A stretch of DNA of 57,482 bases, taken from Gammaproteobacteria bacterium (GTDB lineage Bacteria > Pseudomonadota > Gammaproteobacteria > Burkholderiales > Gallionellaceae). The DNA lies in NCBI GenBank assembly GCA_018820925.1, contig JAHJNJ010000006.1:1-57482 (forward strand), given 5' to 3'. The notes beneath the pieces are model-generated. The model was given only the letters and a program-made list of their open reading frames with translations. It was not told the DNA's origin and ran no database searches. The first letter of the stretch is position 1. Every line of letters starts with the position of its first letter. Made by a program: the position numbers and the translations under genes. Shown piece after piece: positions 57,342 to 57,482 of this stretch.

Positions 57342-57482
57342 TGAATCGCCCCCGAAACACTAGACACCTTTCAGCCTAAAATCAGGGCTAAAAAGGAGGT
57401 GTCATGAGCAACAAACGTTATCCAGATGAATTCAAGATCGAAGCAGTCAAGCAGATCACCGAGAGCAAGTATCCGATCTCGG
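57342..57482 (+). mobile_element. End of an IS3-family insertion sequence, continuing past the right edge
   Basis: It starts at TGAATCGCCCC (57342) and is identical to the left-end element in reverse complement over their common length. It holds the leader, the strong AAGGAGGTG ribosome site and the OrfA start at 57404. The base before the terminus differs from the left copy, which defines the element boundary. Confidence 0.85.
57404..57482 (+). CDS. IS3-family transposase OrfA, N-terminal 26 codons (partial)
   Basis: The visible part begins MSNKRYPDEFKIEAVKQI, identical to the partial gene at the left end on the opposite strand. The N-terminal helix-turn-helix of OrfA begins here; the window edge cuts it off. 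The element reads out of the window to the right. Confidence 0.85.
   Translation, partial: MSNKRYPDEFKIEAVKQITESKYPIS

Noticed and set aside
1-57482. Possible circular molecule because the two ends match
   Set aside because: The matching ends are inverted with respect to each other and both are the same IS terminus, so they cannot be the two sides of one join.

Overview
The window looks like a chromosomal segment of a mid-to-high-GC Gram-negative bacterium, most likely a betaproteobacterium (Nitrosomonadales or Gallionellaceae-like by inference). The grounds are the smpB/ratA/rnfH arrangement, the run rnm-yciO-M50 protease-trpS-scpA-scpB, a bidirectional Hox [NiFe]-hydrogenase operon and a complete proteobacterial type VI secretion system (T6SS). 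No rRNA, tRNA, CRISPR array or replication origin was seen. Both ends read outward into the same end of an IS3-family element, so the segment lies between two inverted IS copies, or the contig stopped at this repeat.

Layout. 1-138: end of an IS element that truncates a small membrane-protein gene. 345-7613: housekeeping block (smpB divergent from ratA, rnfH, rnm, yciO-like, M50 protease, trpS, a Cys-rich mini-protein, scpA, scpB, a SpoU methyltransferase) with many 4-35 nt overlaps. 7806-11575: two tandem paralogous lipoproteins. 11961-13784: a LuxR-type regulator fused to an alpha/beta hydrolase, behind a hairpin-rich leader. 13811-18949: hoxFUYHW on the minus strand, with a 23-codon coupled mini-ORF between hoxF and hoxU, divergent from a thioredoxin gene. 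19460-20298: gene-poor.

20299-28351 (minus strand): a T6SS cargo island. VgrG1 is followed by a Tle4-like lipase and two Tli4-like immunity genes. Beyond them lies a decayed second copy of the same block: a vgrG-start/lipase-tail chimera, a third immunity gene and a fragment of a fourth. 28352-28685 is a control region with five CTAG sites and an 18-bp perfect palindrome. 28686-49764 (plus strand): the T6SS core, tssE-F-G-H, terminator, vgrG2-tssJ-K-L-M-tagF-tssA-B-C and hcp. 49999-57127: a delivery cassette (DUF6484-like protein, HEAT-repeat protein, DUF2169 protein, a ketoacyl-synthase-like protein lacking its catalytic Cys, a PAAR-like tip) leading to a predicted zinc peptidase (M15-type) effector and a secreted putative immunity protein. 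A frameshifted fragment of the same effector tail follows, just before the right-hand IS.

How the genes work together: TssJLM form the envelope complex, TssAEFGK the baseplate and cap, TssBC the sheath, Hcp the tube, VgrG1/VgrG2/PAAR the spike, and TssH recycles the sheath. VgrG1 probably carries the phospholipase. The PAAR-like protein, loaded with help from the DUF2169, HEAT and ketoacyl-synthase-like proteins, probably carries the peptidase. A related small beta-sandwich module occurs on VgrG1, the PAAR-like protein and the peptidase. Both cargo loci keep remnants of duplicated effectors, which suggests repeated effector turnover by block duplication and deletion.
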